A stretch of 64,000 nt of DNA from Modestobacter sp. VKM Ac-2986 (GCF_026967795.1 NZ_JAPVBH010000005.1:124771-188770), one strand, 5' to 3'; shown: positions 37,567 to 45,962, numbered from the stretch's first letter. Numbers and translations: made by a program. Notes: generated by a model not told the origin, from the sequence alone.

Positions 37567-38649
37567 CTAGGCACGGCCGACGATGACGCCGGCGCGGTCG
37601 ATGACCACGACGTCGACCTCGACCGGGGCGCCGAGCAGCACGCCCTCGGCGGTGCGGCGGGCGCCGGCGGCGACCAGGTCGCCCAGCGGGAGACCGGCGG
37701 CCTGGCTCTGCCGCAGCGCGTCCAGCGCCGTGTTCGCCCCGCGCACGCCCTCGACCAGCGCGGCGTCGCCCCCGGCGCCGGCGACCAGGTCGGCGAGCAC
37801 CGCGAAGGAGACCTGCGAGCGGCCGGAGTGCAGGTCGAGGTGGCCCTCGGAGAGCTTGGCCAGCTTGCCGATGCCGCCGGCCACGGTCAGCCGCGGCACC
37901 GGGTGGCGGCGCAGGTACTTCAGCACCGCGCCGGCGAAGTCGCCCATGTCCAGCAGGGCGTCCTCGGGCAGGTCGTACAGCTCCTGGGCGACCCGCTCGC
38001 TGGTCGACCCGGTGGCCCCGGCCACGTGCTCGCGCCCCGCGGCCCGGGCGACGTCGATGCCCCGGCGGATCGAGTCGATCCAGGACGAGCAGGAGTACGG
38101 GACGACGACCCCGGTCGTGCCCAGGATCGACAGCCCACCGAGGATCCCCAGCCGCGGGTTCCAGGTCTTGCGGGCCAGCTCGGCGCCGTTCTCCACCGAC
38201 ACCTCGATGACGACGTCGCCGGTGCCGCCGAAGCGGGCGGCGACCGCGGCGACGTGCTCGGTCATCAGCCGGCGGGGCACCGGGTTGATCGCCGGCTCGC
38301 CCACGGCCAGCGGCAGGCCCGGCTTGGTCACCGTGCCCACGCCCTCACCGGCGCGGAAGCGCACCCCGCTGCCGGGCTCGCCGAGCAGCACGCGCGCGGA
38401 CACCACCGCGCCGTGGGTGACGTCGGGGTCGTCGCCGGCGTCCTTGACGATGCCGACGGTCGCCTCGCCGGCGGCCAGGGACTCCCGGGCCAGGGCGAAG
38501 GTCGGGTGCTTGTCGTTCGGCAGGTCGATGCTGACCGGGTCGGGGAACTCGCCGGTCAGCAGTGCGGTGTAGGCCGCGGTGGTGGCCGCGGTCGCACAGG
38601 CGCCCGTCGTCCAGCCGTGCCGCAGCCCCGCGCTGCCGTCCCTGCTCAC
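37567..38649 (-). CDS. cbiD: CbiD-type corrin C1-methyltransferase (cobalt-precorrin-5B C1-methyltransferase)
   Basis: A 360-residue CbiD family protein. LRHGWTTGACATAATTAA at the N-terminus, FRAGEGVGTVTKPGLPLAVGEPAINPVPR (by segment), ENGAELARKTWNPRLGILGG and GTTGVVVPYSCSSWIDSI are diagnostic. It methylates C1 with loss of the C20 fragment. In this CobG/CobN-type gene set it apparently replaces CobF. Start GTG 38649 is preferred for the GAGGAG 5 nt upstream; the frame stays open another 57 codons through a 78-bp tandem repeat, which I regard as non-coding. Confidence 0.92.
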   Translation of the reverse strand: MSRDGSAGLRHGWTTGACATAATTAAYTALLTGEFPDPVSIDLPNDKHPTFALARESLAAGEATVGIVKDAGDDPDVTHGAVVSARVLLGEPGSGVRFRAGEGVGTVTKPGLPLAVGEPAINPVPRRLMTEHVAAVAARFGGTGDVVIEVSVENGAELARKTWNPRLGILGGLSILGTTGVVVPYSCSSWIDSIRRGIDVARAAGREHVAGATGSTSERVAQELYDLPEDALLDMGDFAGAVLKYLRRHPVPRLTVAGGIGKLAKLSEGHLDLHSGRSQVSFAVLADLVAGAGGDAALVEGVRGANTALDALRQSQAAGLPLGDLVAAGARRTAEGVLLGAPVEVDVVVIDRAGVIVGRA

Positions 38650-38652
38650 TCG

Positions 38653-38808
38653 TGCTCCTCGCTGGCGCTCGTCGCCCGCGTTCGCGGGGCTGCTGTGCCC
38701 CCTGATGAGCTCGCGAGCTCGCTCATCCTGTGCTCCTCGCTGGCGCTCGTCGCCCGCGTTCGTGGGGCTGCTGTGCCCCCTGATGAGCTCGCGAGCTCGC
38801 TCATCCTG
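38653..38808. repeat. 78-bp direct tandem repeat in cbiD/cobK intergenic region
   Basis: Two head-to-tail 78-bp units (38653-38730 and 38731-38808) differing by one base (TTCGCGG versus TTCGTGG). Each holds the perfect palindrome GAGCTCGCGAGCTC flanked by ATGAGC/GCTCAT arms, and a GAGGAG box on the minus strand. Because 78 is a multiple of 3, the cbiD frame reads through as a repeated 26-residue peptide. Together the units fill nearly all of the divergent promoter region. Confidence 0.9.
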
Positions 38809-38822
38809 CACATGGTGCACGC

Positions 38823-39563
38823 GTGACCGGGCAGGTGCTGGTGCTGGGCGGTACCGGCGAGGCGCGGGCCCTGGCGGCGGCCCTGGTGGCCGAGGGCGTG
38901 GACGTGCTCTCCAGCCTGGCCGGGCGCACCGCCGACCCGGTGCTGCCCGAGGGGCCGGTGCGGGTCGGCGGGTTCGGTGGCGCCGAGGGCCTGGCCGGCT
39001 GGCTGGCCGAGCACCGCCCGCGCGCGGTCGTCGACGCGACCCACCCGTTCGCCGCGCAGATCACCGACTCGGCGGCCACCGCGGCAGTCGCCTCCGGCAC
39101 GCCGCTGCTGCGGCTGCAGCGTCCCGGCTGGACGCCGCATGCGGGGGACACATGGCGACATGTCGACTCGCTGGCCGCGGCCGCCGATGCGGTCGCCGGG
39201 TACGCGAGCGTCTTCCTCACCACCGGCCGGCAGGGCGTCGCCGCGTTCGCCGCGCTGCCCGGCCGGGTGCTGGTGCGCTCGGTCGACCCGCCCGACGAGC
39301 CGCTGCCGGCCGGGGCGACGCTGCTGTTGGACCGCGGGCCGTTCAGCGTCGCCGACGAGCTGGCGCTGATGCGCGAGCACGCCGTGGACGTCGTGGTCAC
39401 CAAGGACTCCGGCGGTCACCTCACCGAGGCCAAGCTGGTCGCCGCCCGCGAGCTGGGACTGCCGGTCGTGCTGGTGCGCCGGCCACCGCTGCCCCCGGGG
39501 GTCGAGACGGTGGCGACGGTGGCCGACGCGCTGGCCTGGCTGCGGGCTCAGGCCACCGGCTGA
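38823..39563 (+). CDS. cobK: Precorrin-6A reductase
   Basis: A 246-residue NADPH-dependent reductase of the CobK/CbiJ family: VLVLGGTGEARALA (nucleotide loop), VVDATHPFAAQITDSA, VFLTTGRQGVAAFA, and the late VVTKDSGGHLTEAKLVAARELG. Full family length. GTG 38823 lies 14 bp from the tandem repeat. The 3' end overlaps a convergent membrane-protein gene by 16 nt. Confidence 0.95.
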   Translation: MTGQVLVLGGTGEARALAAALVAEGVDVLSSLAGRTADPVLPEGPVRVGGFGGAEGLAGWLAEHRPRAVVDATHPFAAQITDSAATAAVASGTPLLRLQRPGWTPHAGDTWRHVDSLAAAADAVAGYASVFLTTGRQGVAAFAALPGRVLVRSVDPPDEPLPAGATLLLDRGPFSVADELALMREHAVDVVVTKDSGGHLTEAKLVAARELGLPVVLVRRPPLPPGVETVATVADALAWLRAQATG

Positions 39564-39943
39564 CGGGTGAACGCCCAGGCGGTGACCCACACCGTGCCGA
39601 CGGCGAGCACCAGCGAGCCGGGCACGTGCGCGGCCATGTTCCCGCCGTCGCCCACGGCCGCCTGCACGAAGCCGGCCACGAAGACGGCGGCGGACACGAC
39701 CACCGGCCACCGCGCGCCCCCGGCCCGGGCGTGCAGCAGGGTGGCCACCACGAGCAGCAGCCCGACCACGTGCAGGGCGATCGCGCCGGCACCGTGGCCG
39801 TCGCGGGCCCCGCTGTTCTCCGACAGCATCTGGCCGGCCGTGACGAACTGGAACAGCAGCACGACCACCGACAGCGCGGCGCCGGCCTGGACGGCCCGGA
39901 TGGTGCTGGCGCTCCGGGTGGGCGTGGGTGCGGTCCGGGTCAT
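39548..39943 (-). CDS. Small four-helix membrane protein, unknown function
   Basis: A 131-residue integral membrane protein with four predicted transmembrane segments (AALSVVVLLFQFVTAGQML, AIALHVVGLLLVVATLLH, VVVSAAVFVAGFVQAAVG, SLVLAVGTVWVTAWAF). It contains a DGHGAG/HARAG pattern and HVPGS, reminiscent of small DoxX- or cytochrome-like membrane proteins, but I cannot assign a family. Its stop is inside the 3' end of cobK on the opposite strand. It is divergent from a HAD hydrolase. Confidence 0.75.
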   Translation of the reverse strand: MTRTAPTPTRSASTIRAVQAGAALSVVVLLFQFVTAGQMLSENSGARDGHGAGAIALHVVGLLLVVATLLHARAGGARWPVVVSAAVFVAGFVQAAVGDGGNMAAHVPGSLVLAVGTVWVTAWAFTRQPVA

Positions 39944-40021
39944 CGGGGTCCCTTCGAGGAGAACTACTTGAGACTTCATACAACCAGCTCCGGTGCTCCT
40001 GGGGAAGAGACCGGCCGGCTG

Positions 40022-40654
40022 GTGCTCTTCGACCTCGACGGCACGCTGGTCGACTCGACCCCGGGCATCTGGGCCTCGATCCAGGTGGCCGCCGCCCGGC
40101 TGGGCCTGCCCGAGCCGACCCCGGGCCAGCTGCGGTCGATGGTCGGGCCCCCGCTCGCGGAGGGGTTCGCCGAGGCCCTCGGGCTGACCGGTGCCGACGT
40201 CGAGCGGGCCGTCCTGGCCTACCGGGCGCACTACACGGCCGGCGCGATGTTCGACGTCACGGTGTACCCCGGCGTCCCGGAGCTGCTCGCCGACCTGCGC
40301 GCCGGCGGTGCCGTCCTCGCCGTGGCGACCAGCAAGCCCGAGCCGTTCGCCGTCCGCATCCTCGAGCACGTGGGGCTGCTGGCCGCCTTCGACTCCGTGC
40401 ACGGGGCGACGCTGGACGGCGCCGTCCGGCACAAGGAGCAGGTCGTCGCCGCGGCACTGGCCGCGCACCCGGACGGCGTCGCGCCGGTGCTCGTCGGTGA
40501 CCGGCTGCACGACGTGCTGGGCGCCCGGGTCCACGGGGTGCCCTGCCTCGGCGCGGGCTGGGGTCCCGCGCCGACCGGCGAGCTGGCGGCAGCGGGTGCG
40601 GCGGCGGTCGTCGCCACCCCCGCCGGGGTGAGAGCGGCGCTCGCCGCCCTGTGA
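40022..40654 (+). CDS. HAD-superfamily phosphatase (Gph-like)
   Basis: A 210-residue HAD hydrolase: motif I VLFDLDGTLVDST with both catalytic Asp, motif II AVATSKPEP, motif III Lys in HKEQVVAAAL and motif IV VGDRLHDVLGA. An alpha-helical cap lies between motifs I and II. This is the phosphoglycolate phosphatase-like layout; the true substrate is unknown. GTG 40022 begins right at the first strand; a TTG at 39968 with GAGGAG 6 nt upstream would add 18 residues and is a genuine alternative. Confidence 0.85.
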   Translation: MLFDLDGTLVDSTPGIWASIQVAAARLGLPEPTPGQLRSMVGPPLAEGFAEALGLTGADVERAVLAYRAHYTAGAMFDVTVYPGVPELLADLRAGGAVLAVATSKPEPFAVRILEHVGLLAAFDSVHGATLDGAVRHKEQVVAAALAAHPDGVAPVLVGDRLHDVLGARVHGVPCLGAGWGPAPTGELAAAGAAAVVATPAGVRAALAAL

Positions 40655-40713
40655 CCGCGGCGGACTGTCGTACCCCGGGTGCACAGTGGACGCCGACGAC
40701 AGGAGGTGCACCC

Positions 40714-41202
40714 GTGCTCGGTGACCCGCAGGCGGTCGACCTCGACCTGCTGGACCTGGAGAGCGCCCTGCTGCGCGCCGCGGTGGGTGACTACGCGGCC
40801 GAGGCGGCGGTGCTGCTGCTGGCCGACTCCGGCCACTGGCTGCCCCGGCTGCAGGCGGCCGGGCTGGTGTCGATCGCGCTGGACGGCGACGCGGTCGACG
40901 GCGGCCCGTGGGCCGCGGTGCAGTGGGGCGACCTCGACGGCGCGCTGCGCGCGGGCCGGATCAGCGGCACCGGCGGCGAGCGCCGGCTGTTGCGCGCCGC
41001 GGCGAGCCTGGCCGAGGGGCAGCCGGTCGACCTGGCCGACCTCACCGCCGGGCTGGACCGCGGCGAGCTGACCCTGCTGCTGGCCGCGCTGGCCCACGCT
41101 GCAGGCAGTCACGAGCACCACGACGTGCTCCGCGACGGCGACGGCCTGTCCCAGGACGGCCCGCTGCTGGGCCCGGTCGTCGCCTGGCCGCAGCGCGACT
41201 GA
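40714..41202 (+). CDS. Conserved hypothetical protein upstream of dynamin-like pair
   Basis: A 162-residue, mainly helical, acidic protein without membrane segments. VDLDLLDLESALLRAAVGDYAAEAAVLLLADSGHWLPRL (by region) suggests an all-alpha or mixed fold; a His-rich segment HAAGSHEHHD and LLGPVVAWPQ close it. GTG 40714 is well supported by AGGAGG 7 nt upstream. No known domain recognised. It lies 54 bp upstream of two dynamin-like GTPases on the same strand and could share their transcript. Confidence 0.72.
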   Translation: MLGDPQAVDLDLLDLESALLRAAVGDYAAEAAVLLLADSGHWLPRLQAAGLVSIALDGDAVDGGPWAAVQWGDLDGALRAGRISGTGGERRLLRAAASLAEGQPVDLADLTAGLDRGELTLLLAALAHAAGSHEHHDVLRDGDGLSQDGPLLGPVVAWPQRD

Positions 41203-41255
41203 GCGCACCTGCGGCCCGACGGGTGAGCGGGGGTCGTTCTGGGCAAGATCCACGG

Positions 41256-42962
41256 ATGACCAGCTCGGCCGAGACGCGGCTGCCCGACGCCCTGCAGCTG
41301 TTGCGTGACCGGGTCGCCGCCGCGCCGCTCGGCCTGGCCACCCAGAACCGCGACGAGGCGGCCCGCACCGCCCGCGCCGTCGTCGACCAGGTCGACGACT
41401 ACCTGCTGCCCCGGCTGCGCGACCTCGACGCCCCGCTGCTGACCGTGGTCGGCGGTTCCACCGGCGCCGGCAAGTCCACGCTGGTCAACAGCGTGCTGCA
41501 GGCGCGGGTCACCACCCCGGGCGTGCTCCGGCCGACGACGCGGGCCCCGGTCCTGGTCTGCGCACCGGCCGACCGGGCGTCCTTCGCCGGTGACCGCGTG
41601 CTGCCGGGCCTGGCGCGCACCACCGGCGGCGAGGCCGGCCCGGGTGGGCTGCAGCTGGTCGTGCACGAGGGCCTGCCGGCCGGGCTGGCGCTCATCGACG
41701 CCCCCGACGTCGACTCGGTGGTCGAGGCCAACCGCGACCTGGCCGGGCAGCTGCTGTCCGCCGCCGACCTGTGGGTCTTCGTGACCACCGCGGCCCGTTA
41801 CGCCGACGCCGTCCCGTGGGACCTGCTGCGCACGGCGCAGGAGCGCGGCACGGCGCTGGCCGTGGTGCTCGACCGCGTGCCCCCGGAGGCCGTGCGCGAG
41901 GTGGCCGACGACCTCGCCACCATGCTGACCAAGGCGCGGTTGTCCAGCGCCCGGCTGTTCGTGATCGAGGAGCGGCCGCTGGTCGACGGCTTCCTGCCCG
42001 AGGACCAGGTGGCGCCGCTGCGCGCCTGGCTGCACGGGCTGGCCGCCGACGCCGAGCAGCGGGCCGCCGTCGTCCGGCAGACCCTGGCCGGTGCGCTGGA
42101 GAGCCTGGGCGACCGGGTCGACGTCGTCGTCGCCGGGGTCCAGGAGCAGGAGACCGCCGCCGAGGCGCTGTGGGCAGCCGCCGACGCCGCCTACGCCCGG
42201 GCGCGCGCGAGCATCGACGAGGCGGTCGGCAACGGCAGCCTGCTGCGCGGTGAGGTGCTGTCCCGCTGGCAGGAGTTCGTCGGCACCGGCGAGTGGATGC
42301 GCAGCCTGCAGGGCCAGGTCGGCCGGCTCCGCGACCGGCTGACCGCGGCGCTCACCGGCCGGCCCGCGCCGGTCACCGACCTGACCGGGGCCCTCGAGTC
42401 CGGGGTGGAGACGCTGCTGCGCGCCGAGGCCGACCGGGCCGCGGAGAAGACGGTGACCAGCTGGCGCTCGCTGCCCGGCGGCATCGACCTGCTCGACGGC
42501 CGGGAGACCGAGCTCGACGGCGTCTCACCGGCCTTCGCCGGGGCCTCGGCCGACGAGGTGCGCGGCTGGCAGGGCTACGTGCTGGAGCTGGTGCGCAACG
42601 AGGGCGCGGGCAAGCGCTCGCAGGCCCGGCTGCTGTCCTGGGGCGTCAACGGCGCCGGCGCGGTGGTCATGGTGGCCGTGTTCGCCTCCACCGCCGGGCT
42701 CTCCGGGATCGAGGTCGTCGTCGCCGGTGGCACCACCGCGATCGGCCAGCGGGTGCTGGAAGCGGTGTTCGGCGACGCCGCGGTGCGCGAGCTGGCCGCC
42801 CGCGCCCGCGCCGACCTCGACGAGCGCGCCGCCCGGCTGCTGGCCGCCGAACAGGCCCGCTTCGACCAGCTGCTCGACGACGCCGCCCCGGAGCCGGGCA
42901 CCGACGACGAGCTGCGCGCCGCCGTCGCCGCGCTCGCCGCTGCCCGGCAGGTGCGCGCGTGA
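41256..42962 (+). CDS. Dynamin-like large GTPase, first of pair
   Basis: A 568-residue GTPase. G1 VVGGSTGAGKSTLVNSVL lies near residue 66, switch-type threonines in TTPGVLRPTTRAP, G3 ALIDAPDVDSVVEANRDLA, and a G4-like VVLDRVP (degenerate compared with NKxD). Extended helical regions (stalk-like) follow and a hydrophobic hairpin (about 450-490, AVVMVAVFASTAGLSGIEVVVAGGTTA, by position) could insert in membrane. Paired GTPases of this type are known in Streptomyces as DynA/DynB, where they help sporulation septation; equivalence here is inferred from size and pairing. It overlaps the next gene by 4 nt. Confidence 0.82.
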   Translation: MTSSAETRLPDALQLLRDRVAAAPLGLATQNRDEAARTARAVVDQVDDYLLPRLRDLDAPLLTVVGGSTGAGKSTLVNSVLQARVTTPGVLRPTTRAPVLVCAPADRASFAGDRVLPGLARTTGGEAGPGGLQLVVHEGLPAGLALIDAPDVDSVVEANRDLAGQLLSAADLWVFVTTAARYADAVPWDLLRTAQERGTALAVVLDRVPPEAVREVADDLATMLTKARLSSARLFVIEERPLVDGFLPEDQVAPLRAWLHGLAADAEQRAAVVRQTLAGALESLGDRVDVVVAGVQEQETAAEALWAAADAAYARARASIDEAVGNGSLLRGEVLSRWQEFVGTGEWMRSLQGQVGRLRDRLTAALTGRPAPVTDLTGALESGVETLLRAEADRAAEKTVTSWRSLPGGIDLLDGRETELDGVSPAFAGASADEVRGWQGYVLELVRNEGAGKRSQARLLSWGVNGAGAVVMVAVFASTAGLSGIEVVVAGGTTAIGQRVLEAVFGDAAVRELAARARADLDERAARLLAAEQARFDQLLDDAAPEPGTDDELRAAVAALAAARQVRA

Positions 42963-44551
42963 GGCTGGGGAAGCGCGAGCAGCTGTCCCTGACCGACCGG
43001 CTGGCCGCGCTGCGCGAGGCAGTCGAGGTCGCCGACGGGCGGCTGGAGGTGCCCGAGGTCGGCCAGGCCCGGGCGCTGCTGGCCAAGGCCGGTGCCCGCG
43101 AGGCGCTCGGTGACGCCACCGTCGTGGCGCTGGCCGGGGCCACCGGCAGCGGCAAGTCCACGCTGTTCAACGCGTTGAGCGGCAGTGAGGTGAGCACGCC
43201 CGGCGTCCGCCGCCCGACCACCGGGATCGCGCACGCCAGCGTGTGGGGCGAGCACGGGTCCGACCGGCTGCTGGACTGGCTGCAGGTGCCCCGCCGCAAC
43301 CGGGTCGAGTCCGGCGACCCGGCCCTGGACGGGCTGGTGCTGCTCGACCTGCCCGACCACGACAGCGTGCGGCTGGAGAACCGGCTGGAGGTCGACCGGC
43401 TGGTGGAGCTGGTCGACGTCCTGGTCTGGGTGCTCGACCCGCAGAAGTACGCCGACGCCGCGGTCCACTCCCGCTACCTCGCCCCGCTGGCCGGGCACTC
43501 CGGCGTCCTGGTCGTGGTGCTCAACCAGGTCGACCGGCTGGACGACGCCGCGGCCCGGGCCTGCCTGGCCGACCTGCGCGGGCTGCTGGACCGTGAGGGG
43601 CTGGCGTCCACCCCGGTGCTGGCCACCGCGGCCCGCACCGGCGCGGGGCTGCCCGAGCTGCGCACCGAGCTGGCCCGCCGGGTGTCCGCCCGCCGGGCCG
43701 CCACCGACCGGCTCGCCGCCGACGCGCGGGCCGCGGCCGGGGCGCTGGCCGAGCACTGCGCGCCCGACGCCGGCGCCGACCGCAGCCGCGACCAGAGCGA
43801 GCGCGACGGCCTGACCGCGGCGCTGGCCGATGCCGCCGGCGTGCCCGCGGTGGTGGGCGCGGTCGAGCGCTCGGCCCGCCGCCGGGGCAACCAGCACACC
43901 GGCTGGCCGGTGCTGCGCTGGACGTCGAAGCTCCGCGCCGACCCACTGAGCCGGCTGCACCTGGGCAACGAGTCGTCCCGGACGTCGCTGCCCGCGGCCG
44001 GGGCGGTGCAGCAGGCCGCGCTGGGTGCCGCGCTGCGCCGGGCCCGGGACGCCGCCGGGCAAGGGCTGCCGCAGGCGTGGCGCGACGAGCTGCGCCGCAC
44101 GGCCGAGGTGTCGGAGGACCGGCTCGCCGACGACCTGGACCGCGCCGTGGCCGGCACCGACCTCGGCCCCGACCGCACACCGATCTGGCAGCGCGCGGTC
44201 GGCGGGCTGCAGTGGGTGCTGGTCCTGATCGCGCTGGCCGGGGCGCTGTGGCTGCTCGGCCTGGTCGGGCTGGGGCTGCTGCAGCTGGACGACGTCGTGC
44301 CACTGCCCCGCGTCGAGGGGATCCCGCTGCCCACGCTGCTGCTGGTCGGCGGGCTGCTGGCCGGGTTGCTGCTGGCGCTGGTGGCCAGACCGCTGGTCGC
44401 GATGGGTGCCAGACGCCGGGCACGGCAGGTGCGCCGCCGGCTGCTGGACCGGGTCGGGGAGGTCGCCGACGCGCAGGTCGTCGAGCCGCTCAGCGAGGCC
44501 CGCGCCGACCACGGCCGGTTCTGCACCGCGGTGACCCGCGCCGGCAGCTGA
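42959..44551 (+). CDS. Dynamin-like GTPase with C-terminal membrane helices, second of pair
   Basis: A 530-residue GTPase. G1 LAGATGSGKSTLFNAL, TPGVRRPTTGIAHASV (G2 region), G3 VLLDLPDHDSVRLENR, G4 VVLNQVDRLDD and G5-like ATAARTGAGLPEL are all intact. Two transmembrane helices near residues 415-480 (WVLVLIALAGALWLLGL and LLLVGGLLAGLLLALV) are followed by a basic tail. The GTG start is coupled to the first GTPase. The intact G4 here and the degenerate one in its partner suggest an asymmetric pair. Confidence 0.85.
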   Translation: MRLGKREQLSLTDRLAALREAVEVADGRLEVPEVGQARALLAKAGAREALGDATVVALAGATGSGKSTLFNALSGSEVSTPGVRRPTTGIAHASVWGEHGSDRLLDWLQVPRRNRVESGDPALDGLVLLDLPDHDSVRLENRLEVDRLVELVDVLVWVLDPQKYADAAVHSRYLAPLAGHSGVLVVVLNQVDRLDDAAARACLADLRGLLDREGLASTPVLATAARTGAGLPELRTELARRVSARRAATDRLAADARAAAGALAEHCAPDAGADRSRDQSERDGLTAALADAAGVPAVVGAVERSARRRGNQHTGWPVLRWTSKLRADPLSRLHLGNESSRTSLPAAGAVQQAALGAALRRARDAAGQGLPQAWRDELRRTAEVSEDRLADDLDRAVAGTDLGPDRTPIWQRAVGGLQWVLVLIALAGALWLLGLVGLGLLQLDDVVPLPRVEGIPLPTLLLVGGLLAGLLLALVARPLVAMGARRRARQVRRRLLDRVGEVADAQVVEPLSEARADHGRFCTAVTRAGS

Positions 44552-44553
44552 GT

Positions 44554-44577
44554 GGGTCATGTTCGCGAACATGGCCC
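44554..44577. repeat. CATGTTCG-type palindrome
   Basis: A 16-bp perfect palindrome CATGTTCGCGAACATG (44558-44573) within GGG...CCC arms. A degenerate relative with 3 mismatches in 24 positions lies at 24504-24527 inside the chelatase linker. Confidence 0.7.
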
Positions 44578-44592
44578 CTCGACGTGAGGCCG

Positions 44593-44624
44593 CAGGGGGC
44601 GAAAGTGGCCACTTTCGCCCCCTG
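44593..44624. repeat. Perfect palindromic repeat, copy 3 (32 bp)
   Basis: The longest copy of the GGGCGAAAGTGG family: a 32-bp perfect palindrome with no spacer, bounded by CAG/CTG. It lies between the convergent dynamin-like and MFS genes and may also act as their terminator. Confidence 0.85.
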
Positions 44625-44667
44625 AACTGGATGCGCGAGGACGGCGCCCGAGGGGATCGTCCAGGGA

Positions 44668-45948
44668 TCAGCTCTTGGAGGCGGGGACCCGGTCGGGGGC
44701 CGGCGTCGACGTGGCTCCGGCGACCGGGTGGCGGGCGTGCAGCACGAGCCCGGCCACGGCCAGCAGCGCCAGCACGATGACGCCGGCGCCGTAGACCTGC
44801 GCGGTCCGCTCCAGGCCGACGTGCCCGGCAGCGATGCCCGCAGCGATCGCCGGCAGGCTGAAGCCCAGGTAGCTGACGGTGAAGACCGCGGCCAGCAGCC
44901 CGGCCCGCGCGCCCGGTGCCACCCCCAGGGTCACCGTGGCCATCGCGCCCAGGAAGGCGCTGCCGAAGCCGGCACCGGAGACCACCGCGGCGATGAAGAA
45001 CAACGCCAGCGAGCCGGTCGCCAGCGCGGTCACCGTGCCGGTCACCCCGGCGGCGAAGACCAGCGCGCCGGCGATCATCGCCCGGGCCGGGGCGACGCCG
45101 CGCATCCCGAGCGAGCCGATCAGGCCGGTGCCGTTGAGCGCCAGGATCACCAGACTGCCGATCAGGTGGTCCTGCACGCCGAAGACGGTGGAGACCAGCG
45201 ACGGGCCGAGCGAGGCGTAGAGCCCGCCGAGCGCCCAGGTCGCGAGCAGACAGGGCAGGACGACGACGAACGCGCGGCGCTGCGCCGGTGGGACGTGCAC
45301 GCTGGGCCGCAGCGATGCCACCGCGCCCGCCGAGCGCGGTGAGGTCTCGGGCAGGAACACCAGCACGCCGACCGCGGCCACCAGGCAGAGCGTGGTGAGG
45401 GTGCCGAACACCCAGCTCGTCGGGGCGGGCAGCCACTCGACGGCCATCCCGGCGCCGACCGCGCCCACCGACAGCCCGAAGCCGGGGGCCGCGGCGTTGA
45501 CCAGCGGGCCCAGTGGCTTCTCGCTCCGCTGCAGGTCCAGCAGCGCAGCGCCGAACGCCCCGGTCATCGCCCCGGTCGCCAGGCCCTGCACGACCCGGGC
45601 GGCCAGTAGCCAGCCGACCCCGTCGGCGGCGAGGAACAGCACCATCGACACCGCCTCGAGCACCAGCGCCGCGGCGAGCACCGGACGGCGGCCCACGTGG
45701 TCGGAGAGCCCGCCGACCACCAGCAGCGACACCAGCAGGGCGAGGACGTACACGGCGAAGACGACGGTCAGCACCGCGGAGCCGAAACCGAACTCCTCGG
45801 CGTAGACGCGGTACAGCGGCGACGGCACCCCGGACGCGGCGAGCACGAGGACCAGCAGGACGGCGACCGTCCAGAAGGCGGCGGGTCGACCGAGTCGACG
45901 ACGGGGCACGGACCGGTGCAAGGAGCAACGAGCCGGGGCTGTTCCCAC
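44668..45948 (-). CDS. MFS transporter (drug:H+ antiporter-like)
   Basis: A 426-residue major-facilitator protein with twelve hydrophobic segments. Motif A is seen as VGGLSDHVGRRPVLA between helices 2 and 3; the family's motif C-like glycine-rich helix 5 is NAAAPGFGLSVGAVGAG. The N-terminal 25 residues are basic. Substrate unknown; DHA1-like efflux is the usual annotation. Start 45948 is the first in frame; a later start near the first helix is possible. It is convergent with the dynamin-like pair. Confidence 0.85.
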   Translation of the reverse strand: MGTAPARCSLHRSVPRRRLGRPAAFWTVAVLLVLVLAASGVPSPLYRVYAEEFGFGSAVLTVVFAVYVLALLVSLLVVGGLSDHVGRRPVLAAALVLEAVSMVLFLAADGVGWLLAARVVQGLATGAMTGAFGAALLDLQRSEKPLGPLVNAAAPGFGLSVGAVGAGMAVEWLPAPTSWVFGTLTTLCLVAAVGVLVFLPETSPRSAGAVASLRPSVHVPPAQRRAFVVVLPCLLATWALGGLYASLGPSLVSTVFGVQDHLIGSLVILALNGTGLIGSLGMRGVAPARAMIAGALVFAAGVTGTVTALATGSLALFFIAAVVSGAGFGSAFLGAMATVTLGVAPGARAGLLAAVFTVSYLGFSLPAIAAGIAAGHVGLERTAQVYGAGVIVLALLAVAGLVLHARHPVAGATSTPAPDRVPASKS

Positions 45949-45962
45949 GCTCAGGTGGTCAG

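Noticed and set aside
38650-38820. N-terminal extension of CbiD by 57 residues
   Set aside because: It is made of two 26-residue copies from the tandem repeat; GTG 38649 has a good ribosome site and gives normal CbiD length.
42575-45928. An 1117-codon open frame on the minus strand opposite the GTPase pair and partly over the MFS gene
   Set aside because: It runs antisense to clear GTPase motifs and continues through palindromic repeats; composition is low-complexity.
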